64,000 nt of DNA from Paenibacillus sp. FJAT-26967 (GCF_001541095.1 NZ_LMXH01000001.1:756048-820047), one strand, 5' to 3'; positions 7,919-16,233 are shown, counted from the stretch's first letter. The notes: generated by a model from the sequence alone, not told the origin. Numbers and translations: made by a program.

Positions 7919-8665
7919 ATGTCCCGTATGCAACCTATTCCTCTAAAAGTCATGTCTTTTAATATTCATTCCGGAGTTAACTTGGCCGGGCAGCTTAATT
8001 TGCAGGCCATTGCAAGTGTGATTATGCAAGAGAAGCCTGATTTAGTCGGTCTTCAGGAAGTAGATTCTCATTACTCTGAGCGCAGCGATTTCGCAGATCA
8101 ACTGGAATGGTTAGCGGATTACTTGGGAATGAACGGAGTATACGGGCCCAATCTGGATCAAGACCCGCTTCAAAGCGGTATGCCGCGGCGGCGTTACGGA
8201 ACGGCAATTCTAAGCCGGTTCCCGGTCATTGGCTCTCATAATCATCATCTGTCCAGTTTCGGAGATGAGCAGCGTGGTCTTCTGGAGGCACAAATCCAAA
8301 TTGGCGCCCGGGAGATTTTTTTCTATAATACTCATTTGGGTCTAAGTACCGGGCAGCGGGTTCAACAAAGTTCGGAAGTTGCGGAGACGATCCTCAGTCA
8401 AAAGAGGGCACATACAGTCATTCTGACTGGCGATTTCAATGCTTGCCCGGGCAGTCCGGAGCTTGCGGTACTTGCGGATGCGGGGCTTGCCGATGTTTTC
8501 GAGGGACTTAGGTATGAAGCCAACACGTTTCCCTCGGATCAGCCTGCCGACCGCATCGATTACATCTGGTACCGCGGTTCTTTAGTCAAGATAAGCGCAG
8601 AAGTTCTTCATACGCAAGTCTCGGATCACTGTCCCATCGTTGCCGGGTTTACGTTTGGCGGATAA
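7919..8665 (+). CDS. Endonuclease/exonuclease/phosphatase family protein
   Basis: EEP-fold hydrolase of 248 residues without signal peptide. Typical motifs: VMSFNIHSG at the N-terminus, VGLQEVD, YGTAILSRFPV, NTHLGLS, LTGDFNACPGSPEL and the final SDHCPIVA containing the catalytic Asp-His pair. Family members cut phosphodiester bonds in nucleic acids, phospholipids or small phosphates, and the specific substrate cannot be read off. The start is preceded by GGGGGAG. It stands alone between a terminator and a spore-type small gene. Confidence 0.8.
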   Translation: MSRMQPIPLKVMSFNIHSGVNLAGQLNLQAIASVIMQEKPDLVGLQEVDSHYSERSDFADQLEWLADYLGMNGVYGPNLDQDPLQSGMPRRRYGTAILSRFPVIGSHNHHLSSFGDEQRGLLEAQIQIGAREIFFYNTHLGLSTGQRVQQSSEVAETILSQKRAHTVILTGDFNACPGSPELAVLADAGLADVFEGLRYEANTFPSDQPADRIDYIWYRGSLVKISAEVLHTQVSDHCPIVAGFTFGG

Positions 8666-8844
8666 AGCGCCGACCTGGTATCATCTCCGGAATAAGAATA
8701 GGGATGCTTGTCATACAAAGGGACGGGAATTCTCTTCGTAAACTGCTGTGGCATACTCCCGCTTTCTTCCAAGCTGGTGAAAAGTAAGCTTGTTTCTCCA
8801 GCCCTTTTATGCAAGACAGGCGTTACTCCGTGACATTCATCCAG

Positions 8845-8871
8845 ACCGATTGTGAATAGGGACATATAGTA
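8845..8871 (+). promoter_or_regulatory. Candidate sporulation (sigma-K/E-like) promoter
   Basis: ACC (8845-8847) and CATATAGTA (8863-8871) are 15 nt apart. The second element matches the CATA-N3-TA form of mother-cell sigma factor -10 regions. It lies 41 nt before the YjcZ-like gene, which is consistent with sporulation-specific expression. Confidence 0.4.
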
Positions 8872-8911
8872 TACCGAAAGACAAAACTTTCATCGGAAGG
8901 GGAAATGCACG

Positions 8912-9052
8912 ATGGGTTATGTTGGAGGATATCCAGGCGGGGTCAATAATGCGTGTTGCGTTACTCCAGGTTATGGTGCAGGTACAGGGGTAGGCGCTAT
9001 TCTAGTTTTGTTCATTCTGCTTGTTATTATCAGCCGCGCATTCCTTTGCTAA
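8912..9052 (+). CDS. YjcZ family sporulation-associated small membrane protein
   Basis: A 46-residue protein with a Gly/Tyr-rich, cysteine-pair N-terminus (MGYVGGYPGG, NNACC) and one C-terminal membrane segment (AILVLFILLVIISRAFL). This is the characteristic shape of YjcZ/YhzD-type small spore proteins of Bacillales. GGAAGGGG precedes the ATG, and a terminator follows. The molecular role of the family is unclear. Confidence 0.8.
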   Translation: MGYVGGYPGGVNNACCVTPGYGAGTGVGAILVLFILLVIISRAFLC

Positions 9053-9077
9053 TCTTGTCCGCGTGAGCCAAGAAGAA

Positions 9078-9106
9078 GTCCGGCCTTTAACGGCCGGGCT
9101 TTTTTT
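9078..9106 (+). terminator. Intrinsic terminator after the YjcZ-like gene
   Basis: CCGGCC and GGCCGG enclose a 6-nt loop and are followed by seven T residues. Confidence 0.8.
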
Positions 9107-9162
9107 GCCGGAGGCAGGCTGTGCACGTTGATCAAGCGGAGGCGCAGCCTAAGAAGTCGGCA

Positions 9163-9190
9163 TTGACTTCCCGCTCAAACGGGGTATAAT
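9163..9190 (+). promoter_or_regulatory. trpS promoter
   Basis: TTGACT (9163-9168) and TATAAT (9185-9190) are 16 nt apart. Transcription from about 9197 would start just before the T-box leader. Confidence 0.7.
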
Positions 9191-9198
9191 AAACTAAA

Positions 9199-9519
9199 AT
9201 TAACAGGTACTTTTAGTAAAGGCGAAGACGGGAACAAGTAGGCTGCAGCTGTTCTTCCAGAGAGCCGGTGGATGGTGCGAACCGGTGGGACAAGGCAGAC
9301 CCGAATGGATCCCCGAGCTTGAAGTGGAACGGAAGCGGGACTTTCACAGTCCATCAGCGGATCAGATGAGCCGCGGCACTTCCCGGTATATGGAACGGCC
9401 GCTCCCCGTTATCGGAGCTGAAGGCTTAGTTCTGCAGCGCGCTGTGCGTGAATTCTGCGGATTTAGGCAAATAAGGGTGGCACCGCGGTCTTTCGTCCCT
9501 TCGACGAGAGGCCTTTTTT
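9199..9519 (+). promoter_or_regulatory. T-box leader (tryptophan) controlling trpS
   Basis: The conserved T-box sequence AAGGGTGGCACCGCGG is at 9473-9488. The Stem I hallmarks AGAGAGCCGGTGG and TGCGAACCGGT are near 9259-9288, followed by GAATGGATCCC, in which TGG (9306-9308) is the expected tryptophan specifier. After the T-box, GGTCTTTCGTC pairs with GACGAGAGGCC and runs into six T residues (9487-9519): the competing terminator. Uncharged tRNA-Trp binding would favour the antiterminator and allow trpS expression. Confidence 0.93.
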
Positions 9520-9564
9520 GCGTTCAATTCGTTCAATTTTACATCATTCAAGGAGGGTTTATTG

Positions 9565-10551
9565 ATGAAAAGAGTACTTTCCGGCATGCAGTCGAGCGGC
9601 AGATTAACACTGGGTAACTATATCGGTGCGCTGCGTAATTATGTGAAGCTCCAGAATGAGCATAAGTGTTATTTTATGGTGGCGAATCTTCATGCTCTCA
9701 CAGTCCCTCAGGAGCCTGCCGCTCTCAGAGAGCAGACCGAATCGGTTGCCGCGCTGTATCTGGCTGCAGGTATTGATCCGTCCAAAGCAAGTATTTTTCT
9801 CCAATCCTCTGTCAAAGAACATGCTGAGCTGGGATGGTTGCTGACGACTCTGACCTATATGGGTGAGCTGGAGCGTATGACCCAGTTCAAAGACAAGTCC
9901 GCAGGAAAGGATTCGATCGGTGTCGGTCTGTTTACTTATCCGTCTCTGATGGCGGCCGATATTCTTCTGTATAATGCCGATCTGATTCCGGTAGGGGATG
10001 ACCAGAAGCAGCATCTGGAGCTGACCCGCGATCTCGCGCTGCGCTTCAACAAACGGTTCGGCGATACGTTCACGATTCCGCAGCCGTATATTCCGGAAGT
10101 AGGCGCCCGCATTATGGGCCTTGACGATGCTTCCAAGAAAATGAGCAAGAGCAGCCCGAATCCAGGCAGTTTTATCGCGATGCTCGATGAGCCGGATGTG
10201 ATCCGCAAGAAGTTCAGCCGCGCGGTCACGGACTCCGGCCGAGAGGTGAAGTATGACCCGCAGAACAAGCCTGAAATCAGCAATCTCATCAGCATCTATA
10301 CCCAGTGTTCGGAACTTACCGTGGCGCAGGTGGAGGCCAAATATGAAGGCGGACAAGGCTATGGAACGTTCAAGAAGGACCTGGCTGAAGTCGTCGTCGC
10401 TCAGCTTGAGCCTATCCAGACCCGGTACCGCGAAATCCGTGAATCGGGAGAGTTGTACGAGGTGCTTCGCAAAGGGGCGCAGGAAGCAACCGAGCTTGCA
10501 TCTGCGACGGTACGCGAAGTGAAAGAGAAGATGGGAATTGTTCAGCCGTAG
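9565..10551 (+). CDS. trpS: Tryptophanyl-tRNA synthetase
   Basis: Class I aminoacyl-tRNA synthetase of 328 residues that charges tRNA-Trp. The HIGH-like motif is in SGRLTLGNYIGAL near the N-terminus, the ATP-binding KMSKS is exact (KKMSKSSPNPGS, about residues 192-203), and the Trp-enzyme blocks GVGLFTYPSLMAADILLY and PVGDDQKQHLELTRDLA are present. The ATG at 9565 sits 8 nt after AGGAGG; an in-frame TTG one codon earlier is less likely. Control by the tryptophan T-box independently confirms the substrate. Confidence 0.96.
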   Translation: MKRVLSGMQSSGRLTLGNYIGALRNYVKLQNEHKCYFMVANLHALTVPQEPAALREQTESVAALYLAAGIDPSKASIFLQSSVKEHAELGWLLTTLTYMGELERMTQFKDKSAGKDSIGVGLFTYPSLMAADILLYNADLIPVGDDQKQHLELTRDLALRFNKRFGDTFTIPQPYIPEVGARIMGLDDASKKMSKSSPNPGSFIAMLDEPDVIRKKFSRAVTDSGREVKYDPQNKPEISNLISIYTQCSELTVAQVEAKYEGGQGYGTFKKDLAEVVVAQLEPIQTRYREIRESGELYEVLRKGAQEATELASATVREVKEKMGIVQP

Positions 10552-10580
10552 AAGCTGTTTATTCTTAACTATACCGGTAT

Positions 10581-10604
10581 AAAAAAAGCGCCGCACGGGC
10601 GCTC
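10581..10604 (-). terminator. Terminator of the DUF5325-like gene (minus strand)
   Basis: Read on the minus strand, AGCGCCC-GTGC-GGCGCT is followed by a run of seven T residues. Confidence 0.75.
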
Positions 10605-10611
10605 CAGGAAA

Positions 10612-10800
10612 TTATTTTCCCGGAGTTTCCCGCTTGCGGCGCATTTTGGCTTTGGTGACAAAGCCAAAGCCCATAAATCCTATCGACAACACGATAAATA
10701 AAACGACAAGCAGCGGTTCGCGTGTAGAAATAGCGAAGCTGATTCCTGCCAACAGGATCGTGCCGATGACGGCAAACAGAAGTCCAAATCCGCGACTCAT
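10612..10800 (-). CDS. Small two-helix membrane protein, DUF5325/YlaF-like
   Basis: A 62-residue protein with two hydrophobic segments (FGLLFAVIGTILLAGISFAIS and LLVVLFIVLSIGFMGFGFV) and a basic C-terminal tail (KAKMRRKRETPGK), suggesting both helices span the membrane with the tail in the cytoplasm. The ATG at 10800 follows AGGTGA; an in-frame ATG at 10821 has no ribosome site. Resemblance to Bacillus YlaF is from memory. Function unknown. Confidence 0.65.
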   Translation of the reverse strand: MSRGFGLLFAVIGTILLAGISFAISTREPLLVVLFIVLSIGFMGFGFVTKAKMRRKRETPGK

Positions 10801-10840
10801 TGAAAATTCACCTGCTTTCAAAGTTTTTTGTTATAGATGC

Positions 10841-10869
10841 GTATAGAAATTTGTAACCGTCACATACTA
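10841..10869 (+). promoter_or_regulatory. Forespore sigma-G-type promoter of the SASP gene
   Basis: GTATA (10841-10845) and CATACTA (10863-10869), 17 nt apart, match the known sigma-G consensus. The downstream gene is a small acid-soluble spore protein, the classic sigma-G target. Confidence 0.7.
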
Positions 10870-10928
10870 TTCTTGCAAGCTTGCAAATACATCACGAAAC
10901 TTAGCTGACTGAAAGGAGTCTGATCCCA

Positions 10929-11153
10929 ATGGGAACTGGACAATCTCGTAACAGCAATGCACTGGTAGTACCGCAAGCAACTCAAGCACTTGATCAATTG
11001 AAGTATGAGGTAGCTCAAGAACTGGGCATTCAAATTCCTCAAGATGGCTACTACGGTTACATGGCAACTCGCGACACAGGTGCTATCGGTGGTCATATCA
11101 CCCGCCGCCTGGTCCAAATCGCTGAGCAGCAGCTGGCTGGTCAAAGCCGCTAA
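10929..11153 (+). CDS. Small acid-soluble spore protein, alpha/beta type
   Basis: SASP of 74 residues that coats and protects spore DNA and is degraded by the GPR protease at germination. Family features: QALDQLKYEVAQELGI, with the GPR cleavage motif at Glu-Leu-Gly-Ile, and the C-terminal TRDTGAIGGHITRRLVQIAEQQL. A ribosome site (GGAGTCTGATCCCA) precedes the ATG. A sigma-G-type promoter lies upstream and a perfect terminator downstream, so the gene is monocistronic. Confidence 0.95.
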   Translation: MGTGQSRNSNALVVPQATQALDQLKYEVAQELGIQIPQDGYYGYMATRDTGAIGGHITRRLVQIAEQQLAGQSR

Positions 11154-11189
11154 TTCTCACCTGAAATTGCAAGAGGCAATCTTCATATG

Positions 11190-11217
11190 AGCTCAAGGGG
11201 ACTTGTCCCCTTGAGCT
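11190..11217 (+). terminator. Intrinsic terminator after the SASP gene
   Basis: A perfect 13-bp stem, AGCTCAAGGGGAC with GTCCCCTTGAGCT and a 2-nt TT centre, is followed by TTGTCTTT. Confidence 0.85.
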
Positions 11218-11307
11218 TTGTCTTTGGGCAGCGGATTGCCGCGGCCTGACAGAGCAATCATTTCCATATCGGGTGTACGTCTATCAGGCGGCGAACCGGA
11301 CAAAGAA

Positions 11308-11334
11308 AACCGCGCCAAGAGGCGCGGTTTTTAA
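11308..11334. terminator. Bidirectional terminator between SASP and the membrane hydrolase
   Basis: AACCGCGCC and GGCGCGGTT enclose AAGA, flanked by AAA on one side and TTT on the other. Confidence 0.75.
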
Positions 11335-11429
11335 TTTAGTGTCCGAATAGATCGGAGCCGGTTCTAACACGCCTGTTCTCACTTTACCAGACAGGCCTCC
11401 AAAAGAAAATCGTTAAAAATAAGCAGTTG

Positions 11430-12413
11430 TCAGTAACTGTCCACACGAAGCCTTTTCTGCAGCCGGTCATCACTGAGCCAGCCGATGTAAGAATCAAGGG
11501 GATTATAATCGTGATCCATCAGCAGGACGGCTACGAAAGGATATTGCTTCCGGTGACGGTAGCGTACATCGCTCCATCTGACCTCGTATCCCCATGGTTT
11601 TTCTATAACCTGGGCACAAGCGTGGCCCGAGAAATAAAGAAAGGCTTGGATATCCTTATGGTTCTTAGAAGCATCGGCGGCAGGGTGGATATCACATTTG
11701 ACTTGATCGATCCAGCGGAGCTTGCCGCTGCGAAGATCTCCTAGCGTATACAGCCCGTCCTCATTTTGTTTGACCACATTCCAGGCATACAGATTGTAGG
11801 TGGGAATAGCCATGTACTTATCACCGGCTCTATAATCCGGGTCTTTAAGCGGGAGTTTCTTCTCCACCAGGTAATGAGCCGTTGTCCGCCACACATAATA
11901 GAGAGCGATCAGCCCGTAAAGCAAAGGGAATATGAAGGACGGTTCTGCGAGATGAACGGCCCATAGGAATATAGCGATAAGGTGGCCTGTAAAAATAAAC
12001 GGATCAAAAATATGGATAATGTTCCATGAGATCCATTTGTCCGTAAACGGCCGGAAAGCTTGTGTTCCATACGTGTTGAACAAATCCGTAAAGACATGAA
12101 AGGCGACTGCGATAAATACCCACAAGCCTAAATGCAGAACCGGAACGCCTTTGAAGATAAGAGCTAGGAGTCCCGTAATCAGCAGTGTCCATAAGGCAAC
12201 AAACGGCAGCGAGTGCGAAATGCCGCGATGATTGCGGATATAGACAGCATTATTCCGGAAACGAAGCAGTGTGTCGAAGTCCGGAGCTTGTGAGCCAAGA
12301 ACGGTTCCGATAAAGACGGCTGTCATGGCCGTTGAATTGGAAGCAACGACCGGGTCTACCGTGGACAGGCCTGCGAGGCCAAAGCCGATGACTAAATGAG
12401 TTCCCGTATCCAC
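11430..12413 (-). CDS. Membrane-bound metal-dependent hydrolase, YdjM/YfhP (DUF457) family
   Basis: Protein of 327 residues. The N-terminal half has four to five hydrophobic segments and the family's His/Asp motifs: GTHLVIGFG, a GSQAPDFDTL block and NHRGISHSLP, followed by AFHVFTDLFNTYGTQAF. The C-terminal half is soluble, with mixed strands (WGYEVRWSDVRYRHR near the end). DUF457 proteins are predicted zinc-type membrane hydrolases; in Bacillus YfhP affects a secreted product, but the reaction is not established. GTG start after AGGAGGAG. Monocistronic, convergent with the SASP gene. Confidence 0.75.
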   Translation of the reverse strand: MDTGTHLVIGFGLAGLSTVDPVVASNSTAMTAVFIGTVLGSQAPDFDTLLRFRNNAVYIRNHRGISHSLPFVALWTLLITGLLALIFKGVPVLHLGLWVFIAVAFHVFTDLFNTYGTQAFRPFTDKWISWNIIHIFDPFIFTGHLIAIFLWAVHLAEPSFIFPLLYGLIALYYVWRTTAHYLVEKKLPLKDPDYRAGDKYMAIPTYNLYAWNVVKQNEDGLYTLGDLRSGKLRWIDQVKCDIHPAADASKNHKDIQAFLYFSGHACAQVIEKPWGYEVRWSDVRYRHRKQYPFVAVLLMDHDYNPLDSYIGWLSDDRLQKRLRVDSY

Positions 12414-12499
12414 TGGCTCTCCTCCTAAGCTGGAAATGTCTTTGCCTGTATATTATAGTTTACCATGATCAGGTTAAATTTAAATCAAACGGAGGGAAT

Positions 12500-12802
12500 A
12501 TGGGCAAAGTTTTTGTTGAATATGCTATTCTTCCTGAATTCCGTCACGCGTATCTGGCTTTTATACTTGAACGTCAGGCGCTGGACAAACGATTGTGTGT
12601 CTATGAAGGGACAGACCAGCCGGGACTGTTCGTTGAAACCTGGGAACCAGTATCCCACGAAGAGTACGTTTCCATGCGTGCGAACCGACAAAGCGGGGAT
12701 AACCCCGTATGGAGCGACATGCACAGCTGGGTCAAAGGTGGAAGCGCCAAGCTTAACATTTGGCATTTCCATGAGATTTATAACCCGTTAAGCGGCAATT
12801 AG
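12500..12802 (+). CDS. Conserved hypothetical protein of 100 residues
   Basis: A small soluble protein without signal or membrane segment. The pattern of a strand (KVFVEYAIL), a helix (RHAYLAFILERQAL), strands (RLCVYEGTDQPGLFVETWEPV) and an aromatic end (KLNIWHFHEI) would suit a ferredoxin-like alpha/beta barrel such as the NIPSNAP or ABM folds, but no motif settles this. Start: ATG after CGGAGGG at good spacing. It faces gerQ tail to tail. Function unknown. Confidence 0.65.
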   Translation: MGKVFVEYAILPEFRHAYLAFILERQALDKRLCVYEGTDQPGLFVETWEPVSHEEYVSMRANRQSGDNPVWSDMHSWVKGGSAKLNIWHFHEIYNPLSGN

Positions 12803-12849
12803 AACCGGATTCCGCTTAAAAACTGCTACAGCCGACAGGGCGCAACAAA

Positions 12850-12870
12850 AGCCTCGGCTGATGCCGAGGC
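12850..12870 (-). terminator. Terminator of gerQ
   Basis: On the minus strand, GCCTCGGC-ATCA-GCCGAGGC is followed by TTTTGTTG. Confidence 0.75.
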
Positions 12871-12883
12871 CGTTTGATTCCGG

Positions 12884-13357
12884 TTAGCGGGGCTGTATCG
12901 GTGTGTTGAAGTAGTTGAGCGGCTCATCAAAGGTAGCATAATCAAGATTAACCATGAGCAGCAGGTAACGCATGCCGGTTTTGGGATCGCTGATGATAAT
13001 ATGATCCCGGCCCGCCGCTTCAACAACACCGCGAAAAATTTTGGCGTTCCATTCGCTGTTGTTTTCGTAAGTCATGTAGAAGGTTCCGACTTTACCGAGA
13101 TTAAGGCGCAGAATATTCTCTACATAAGACTCTTCCAGCGGCAGTGCATTGACTTGACCTCCCGGGGTGATGCCGATGCCGCTTGGTACTGGCGGAGGAA
13201 CTTGCTGCTGCTGGGGGAAGGAAGGGTATGAAGGATATCCTTGCATATAACCGGGATAAGCCGTGTAACCGGGCACTGCCGTTTGAGCAGGGTAGTTCAT
13301 GTAGCCTTGCGGTGTACCGACATTCTGTTTGATACCTGGGTTTGCGCTGATCGTCAT
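12884..13357 (-). CDS. gerQ: Spore coat protein GerQ
   Basis: Protein of 157 residues. The first 70 residues are Pro/Tyr/Gly-rich with a QQQQ run (SFPQQQQVPPPVP); the rest is the conserved GerQ domain (ESYVENILRLNLGKVGTFYMTYENN, then DHIIISDPKTGMRYLLLMVNLDYATFDEPL). In Bacillus, GerQ is a coat protein needed for localising the cortex-lytic enzyme CwlJ, and its N-terminal residues are cross-linked by transglutaminase Tgl. The N-terminal Gln run here suits the same cross-linking. Only GerQ, not CwlJ, is in this window. AGGAGG precedes the ATG. Confidence 0.9.
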   Translation of the reverse strand: MTISANPGIKQNVGTPQGYMNYPAQTAVPGYTAYPGYMQGYPSYPSFPQQQQVPPPVPSGIGITPGGQVNALPLEESYVENILRLNLGKVGTFYMTYENNSEWNAKIFRGVVEAAGRDHIIISDPKTGMRYLLLMVNLDYATFDEPLNYFNTPIQPR

Positions 13358-13473
13358 AAGTCTTACATCCTCCTTATATGACCCACATCAGGTGTTATGT
13401 TCCGGCTTTGCCGGGTGGGCGTTTATCCATAACCATCATATGGAGTAGGCGTTCCTTTGGTGACAATAAAAAA

Positions 13474-13507
13474 AACCTTGCAAAGGTCCATGACCCCGTG
13501 CAAGGTT
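13474..13507 (-). terminator. Terminator of the response-regulator gene
   Basis: AACCTTGCA (13474-13482) pairs with TGCAAGGTT (13499-13507) around a 16-nt loop. The minus-strand transcript then enters a run of T residues (the A run at 13468-13475). Confidence 0.7.
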
Positions 13508-13518
13508 ATTCGCCGATC

Positions 13519-14214
13519 CTATTCGGCAGCAAGCATAAATTTATAGCCGACTCCCCAGACAGTTTTGATGTACTTGGGATCTTTAGGATCTTTTTCGATT
13601 TTTTTTCGCAAATTAGCAATATGTACGTCGATAGCTCTTTCCGTTACGAATGAATCAATACCCCGGATACGATTAAGCAGTTCTTCGCGACTGAATACTT
13701 TCCCCTCATGAAGCCATAACAGTTTGATGATTTCGAATTCGGAAAATGTTGTTTCGACGGCGTTATGATTGACATATAAGCATCGTTTGTCCGTATCCAC
13801 GTGAATGGATGGGGGGGTGTCCCGTGCGGGTGCATCGGATTGTACGTGAGACAAATGGGACCTGCGCAGCAGCGCTTTAATTCTCGCGGAGAGCTCGCGC
13901 ATGCTGAATGGCTTGCATAAGTAATCATCTGCACCAATCAGCAGAGCTTTGACCCGGTCGGACACTTCATTCTTTGCGGATACCATAAGGATGGGCAAAG
14001 GCGACATACTCCGGATATCCGCGCACAGCTTCATGCCGTCATAATCCGGAAGCATAATGTCGAGAACGACTAGATCAGGCATAAACTCCTTGAATAGCCT
14101 TAGACCCGTTTGCCCGTCTGAAGCGCGTTTTACTATATAAGCGTCTTCGGCCAAGTAAATCGACATCATATCCCCAATGCTGTTATCGTCCTCAATGATC
14201 AATATATTGGACAT
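13519..14214 (-). CDS. OmpR/PhoB family response regulator (orphan)
   Basis: Two-component response regulator of 231 residues: a receiver domain (ILIIEDD with the acidic pair, LVVLDIMLPDYDG with the phospho-acceptor Asp, MVSAKN, and GADDYLCKPF with the conserved Lys) and a C-terminal winged helix (FSEFEIIKLLWLHEGKVFSREELLNRIRG, ERAIDVHIANLRKKIE, YIKTVWGVGYKF). Start ATG at 14214 after GGGAGGG; an upstream in-frame ATG at 14277 lacks a ribosome site. There is no histidine kinase beside it, so its partner and regulon are unknown. Confidence 0.88.
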   Translation of the reverse strand: MSNILIIEDDNSIGDMMSIYLAEDAYIVKRASDGQTGLRLFKEFMPDLVVLDIMLPDYDGMKLCADIRSMSPLPILMVSAKNEVSDRVKALLIGADDYLCKPFSMRELSARIKALLRRSHLSHVQSDAPARDTPPSIHVDTDKRCLYVNHNAVETTFSEFEIIKLLWLHEGKVFSREELLNRIRGIDSFVTERAIDVHIANLRKKIEKDPKDPKYIKTVWGVGYKFMLAAE

Positions 14215-14525
14215 TAAGGTGGACCCTCCCTGCTTGAGGAATCTGATAGTTGTTAAGAAAATGTTGTGATTCTTCATGGTTTCTTAACAACTTTCTTGAA
14301 TTTTCCTAAAACCATTTATTTTAACTATACTAAATCCATTTTGTGACGTCTACCACAGATTCCTTTCAAAATTGGAAATTTGGAATTCGACAATATCATG
14401 ACAACTCCTGTCATTACATTGTCAAACGATGTCCTGCTTGTTATGATGAATTGGAAGTAAGCAATGGTCGTCAGGTTGTTGTTAGATTCAGTTGTTTATA
14501 TGTAACAATTTGGAGGTTGAGATCC

Positions 14526-15515
14526 TTGGATAAACAATTAGGATACAAAGCTACCGCGGATACGGTGCTGCACGCTGCTGAGACAGCGGGAGTCCAATCA
14601 GCAGCGCAGGCTGACGTTCCTTCAGCTCCGGCTACTTGGAGAGATTTTCTCGTTCTCACCAAGCCGGGTATTATATTTTCAAATCTTATTACCGCTTTCG
14701 GCGGGTTCTGGATTGCATCGGCAGGGACGTTCAACTTGGACTGGTTTCTGCTGCTGATTTATGCGATGGTCGGTACGGCTCTTGTGCTGGCGTCCGGCAC
14801 GGTTCTGAACAACTATTTGGACCGTGACATGGATGCGAAGATGGAGCGAACGAAGAAGCGCGCTACCGTGAAAGGTACGATTAAGCCTTCCGTTGTTCTT
14901 GCATTTGGTATTATACTTGGCGTAGTCGGACTTTCCCTGCTCTATCTGCTGGTGAATCCGTTAACCGCACTGCTCGGAATAACCGGTATGTTCTTATACG
15001 TCTGGATCTATACGGTCATATTCAAAAGAACGTCGGTATGGGGAACGTTCGCCGGAAGCTTCTCAGGAGCTGTTCCGCCGGTAATGGGTTATGTTGCCGT
15101 CACAGGTTCACTTGATATGACTGCTCTTATCCTGTATCTGATTTTATTCCTGTGGCAGCCGCCTCACTTCTGGGCGCTCGGCATACGCCGCAAGGAAGAG
15201 TATCGTGCAGCCGGTTATCCGCTGCTGCCGGTAGTCAAAGGCAATTATGTGACCAAAGTAAGCATGATGCGTTACATCGTACTGCTCGTTCCGGTTTCCC
15301 AGCTTCTCTTCCTGTACGGTGGAGATGTCAGAGTCGGTCCGCTATACTTCTTCGCGGCAACGATCATGGGATTGATCTGGGCGTTCATGTGCTACAAAGG
15401 CTTCAAGACAAAAGATGACGACAAATGGGCGAAAGGCATGTTCGTCTACTCGGTGAACTATCTGACCCTGCTTTTCCTGATCATGGTTGTGGATTCCACA
15501 ATTATGAATCTATAA
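14526..15515 (+). CDS. ctaB: Protoheme IX farnesyltransferase (heme O synthase)
   Basis: UbiA-family membrane prenyltransferase of 329 residues that attaches a farnesyl group to heme b, giving heme O for cytochrome oxidases. The prenyl-diphosphate motif NNYLDRDMDAKMERTKKRA and the second polar loop WQPPHFWALGIRRKEEYRAAGYPLLPVV are diagnostic; eight or nine hydrophobic segments are visible. I chose the TTG at 14526 because GGAGG lies about 10 nt before it; the open frame extends upstream to 14343 but that part looks non-coding. ctaA, the next step, is not adjacent but lies at 37258. Confidence 0.92.
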   Translation: MDKQLGYKATADTVLHAAETAGVQSAAQADVPSAPATWRDFLVLTKPGIIFSNLITAFGGFWIASAGTFNLDWFLLLIYAMVGTALVLASGTVLNNYLDRDMDAKMERTKKRATVKGTIKPSVVLAFGIILGVVGLSLLYLLVNPLTALLGITGMFLYVWIYTVIFKRTSVWGTFAGSFSGAVPPVMGYVAVTGSLDMTALILYLILFLWQPPHFWALGIRRKEEYRAAGYPLLPVVKGNYVTKVSMMRYIVLLVPVSQLLFLYGGDVRVGPLYFFAATIMGLIWAFMCYKGFKTKDDDKWAKGMFVYSVNYLTLLFLIMVVDSTIMNL

Positions 15516-15546
15516 TCTATTAACAATAGGATTCATTTTCAAAACA

Positions 15547-15575
15547 AACATCCCATGGCGACATGGGATGTTTTT
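15547..15575 (+). terminator. Terminator between ctaB and the Sco gene
   Basis: AACATCCCATG and CATGGGATGTT enclose a GCGA tetraloop, followed by TTT. It may limit read-through rather than block it, because the Sco gene starts 20 nt later without an obvious promoter of its own. Confidence 0.7.
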
Positions 15576-15594
15576 AAAGGGGAGACAATGACGC

Positions 15595-16233
15595 ATGGCA
15601 GATGGATTTTGGTCGAAGAACTGGTTTAAAGTAAGCATTTCAGTTGTCCTGATTGCAGTAATCGCTTCGTTCGCATTTAAATTGAGTACGCAGGACCAGG
15701 GCAGAGATTATTTGGACAAAGACAAATCAATGGGACCCTCTCCAAGCTATCAGCTGACGGATGCAGAGGGCAACCAGGCTGCATCTGCAGACTACGACGG
15801 TAAAGTTAAACTGGTTTATTTTTTCTTTGCCAGCTGTCCGGACGTTTGTCCGATTACGACCAATTTTTTGTCCAAGGTACAAGATGAGATGAAAAAGGAG
15901 AAGGTGTTTGAGAATAAAGCGAACATCGTATCTATTTCATTTGATCCTGCCAGAGACACCCCGGATGCGTTAAAAGAGTATGCACTTAGAAACCGTGCTG
16001 ATTTCACCGGATGGAAATTCCTGACGGGGACGGACGAGAAGGAAATGGCGGCTTTGGCCAAAAAGTTCCAGGTGGGGGTAACGAAGGACAAGAACGGCAA
16101 TTTCACCCACAACAATGTTATTCTTCTTCTCGATAAAAAAGGAGAGATTCGGACGTATTACAATGCGAATAACCCGGATCTGGATCAGACGGAAATTGTA
16201 AAAGACATGAAAGTATTAATCAAAGAAAGATAA
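15595..16233 (+). CDS. Sco1/SenC family cytochrome oxidase copper-assembly protein
   Basis: Membrane-anchored thioredoxin-fold protein of 212 residues. One N-terminal segment (VSISVVLIAVIASFAFKL) anchors it outside the membrane. The copper-binding CPDVCP motif is in VYFFFASCPDVCPITTNFL, and the conserved distal His is in FTHNNVILLLDKKGEI. Sco proteins deliver or reduce copper for the CuA site of cytochrome c oxidase. Location directly after the heme O synthase gene supports a role in the same oxidase. ATG after AAAGGGGAG. Confidence 0.88.
   Translation: MADGFWSKNWFKVSISVVLIAVIASFAFKLSTQDQGRDYLDKDKSMGPSPSYQLTDAEGNQAASADYDGKVKLVYFFFASCPDVCPITTNFLSKVQDEMKKEKVFENKANIVSISFDPARDTPDALKEYALRNRADFTGWKFLTGTDEKEMAALAKKFQVGVTKDKNGNFTHNNVILLLDKKGEIRTYYNANNPDLDQTEIVKDMKVLIKER

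Noticed and set aside
8626-8865. 79-residue minus-strand frame after the EEP gene
   Set aside because: No ribosome site before the ATG, and its C-terminus is only the antisense of the phosphatase 3' end.
14343-14525. N-terminal extension of CtaB
   Set aside because: Composition is unlike CtaB and lacks a ribosome site; the TTG at 14526 follows GGAGG.
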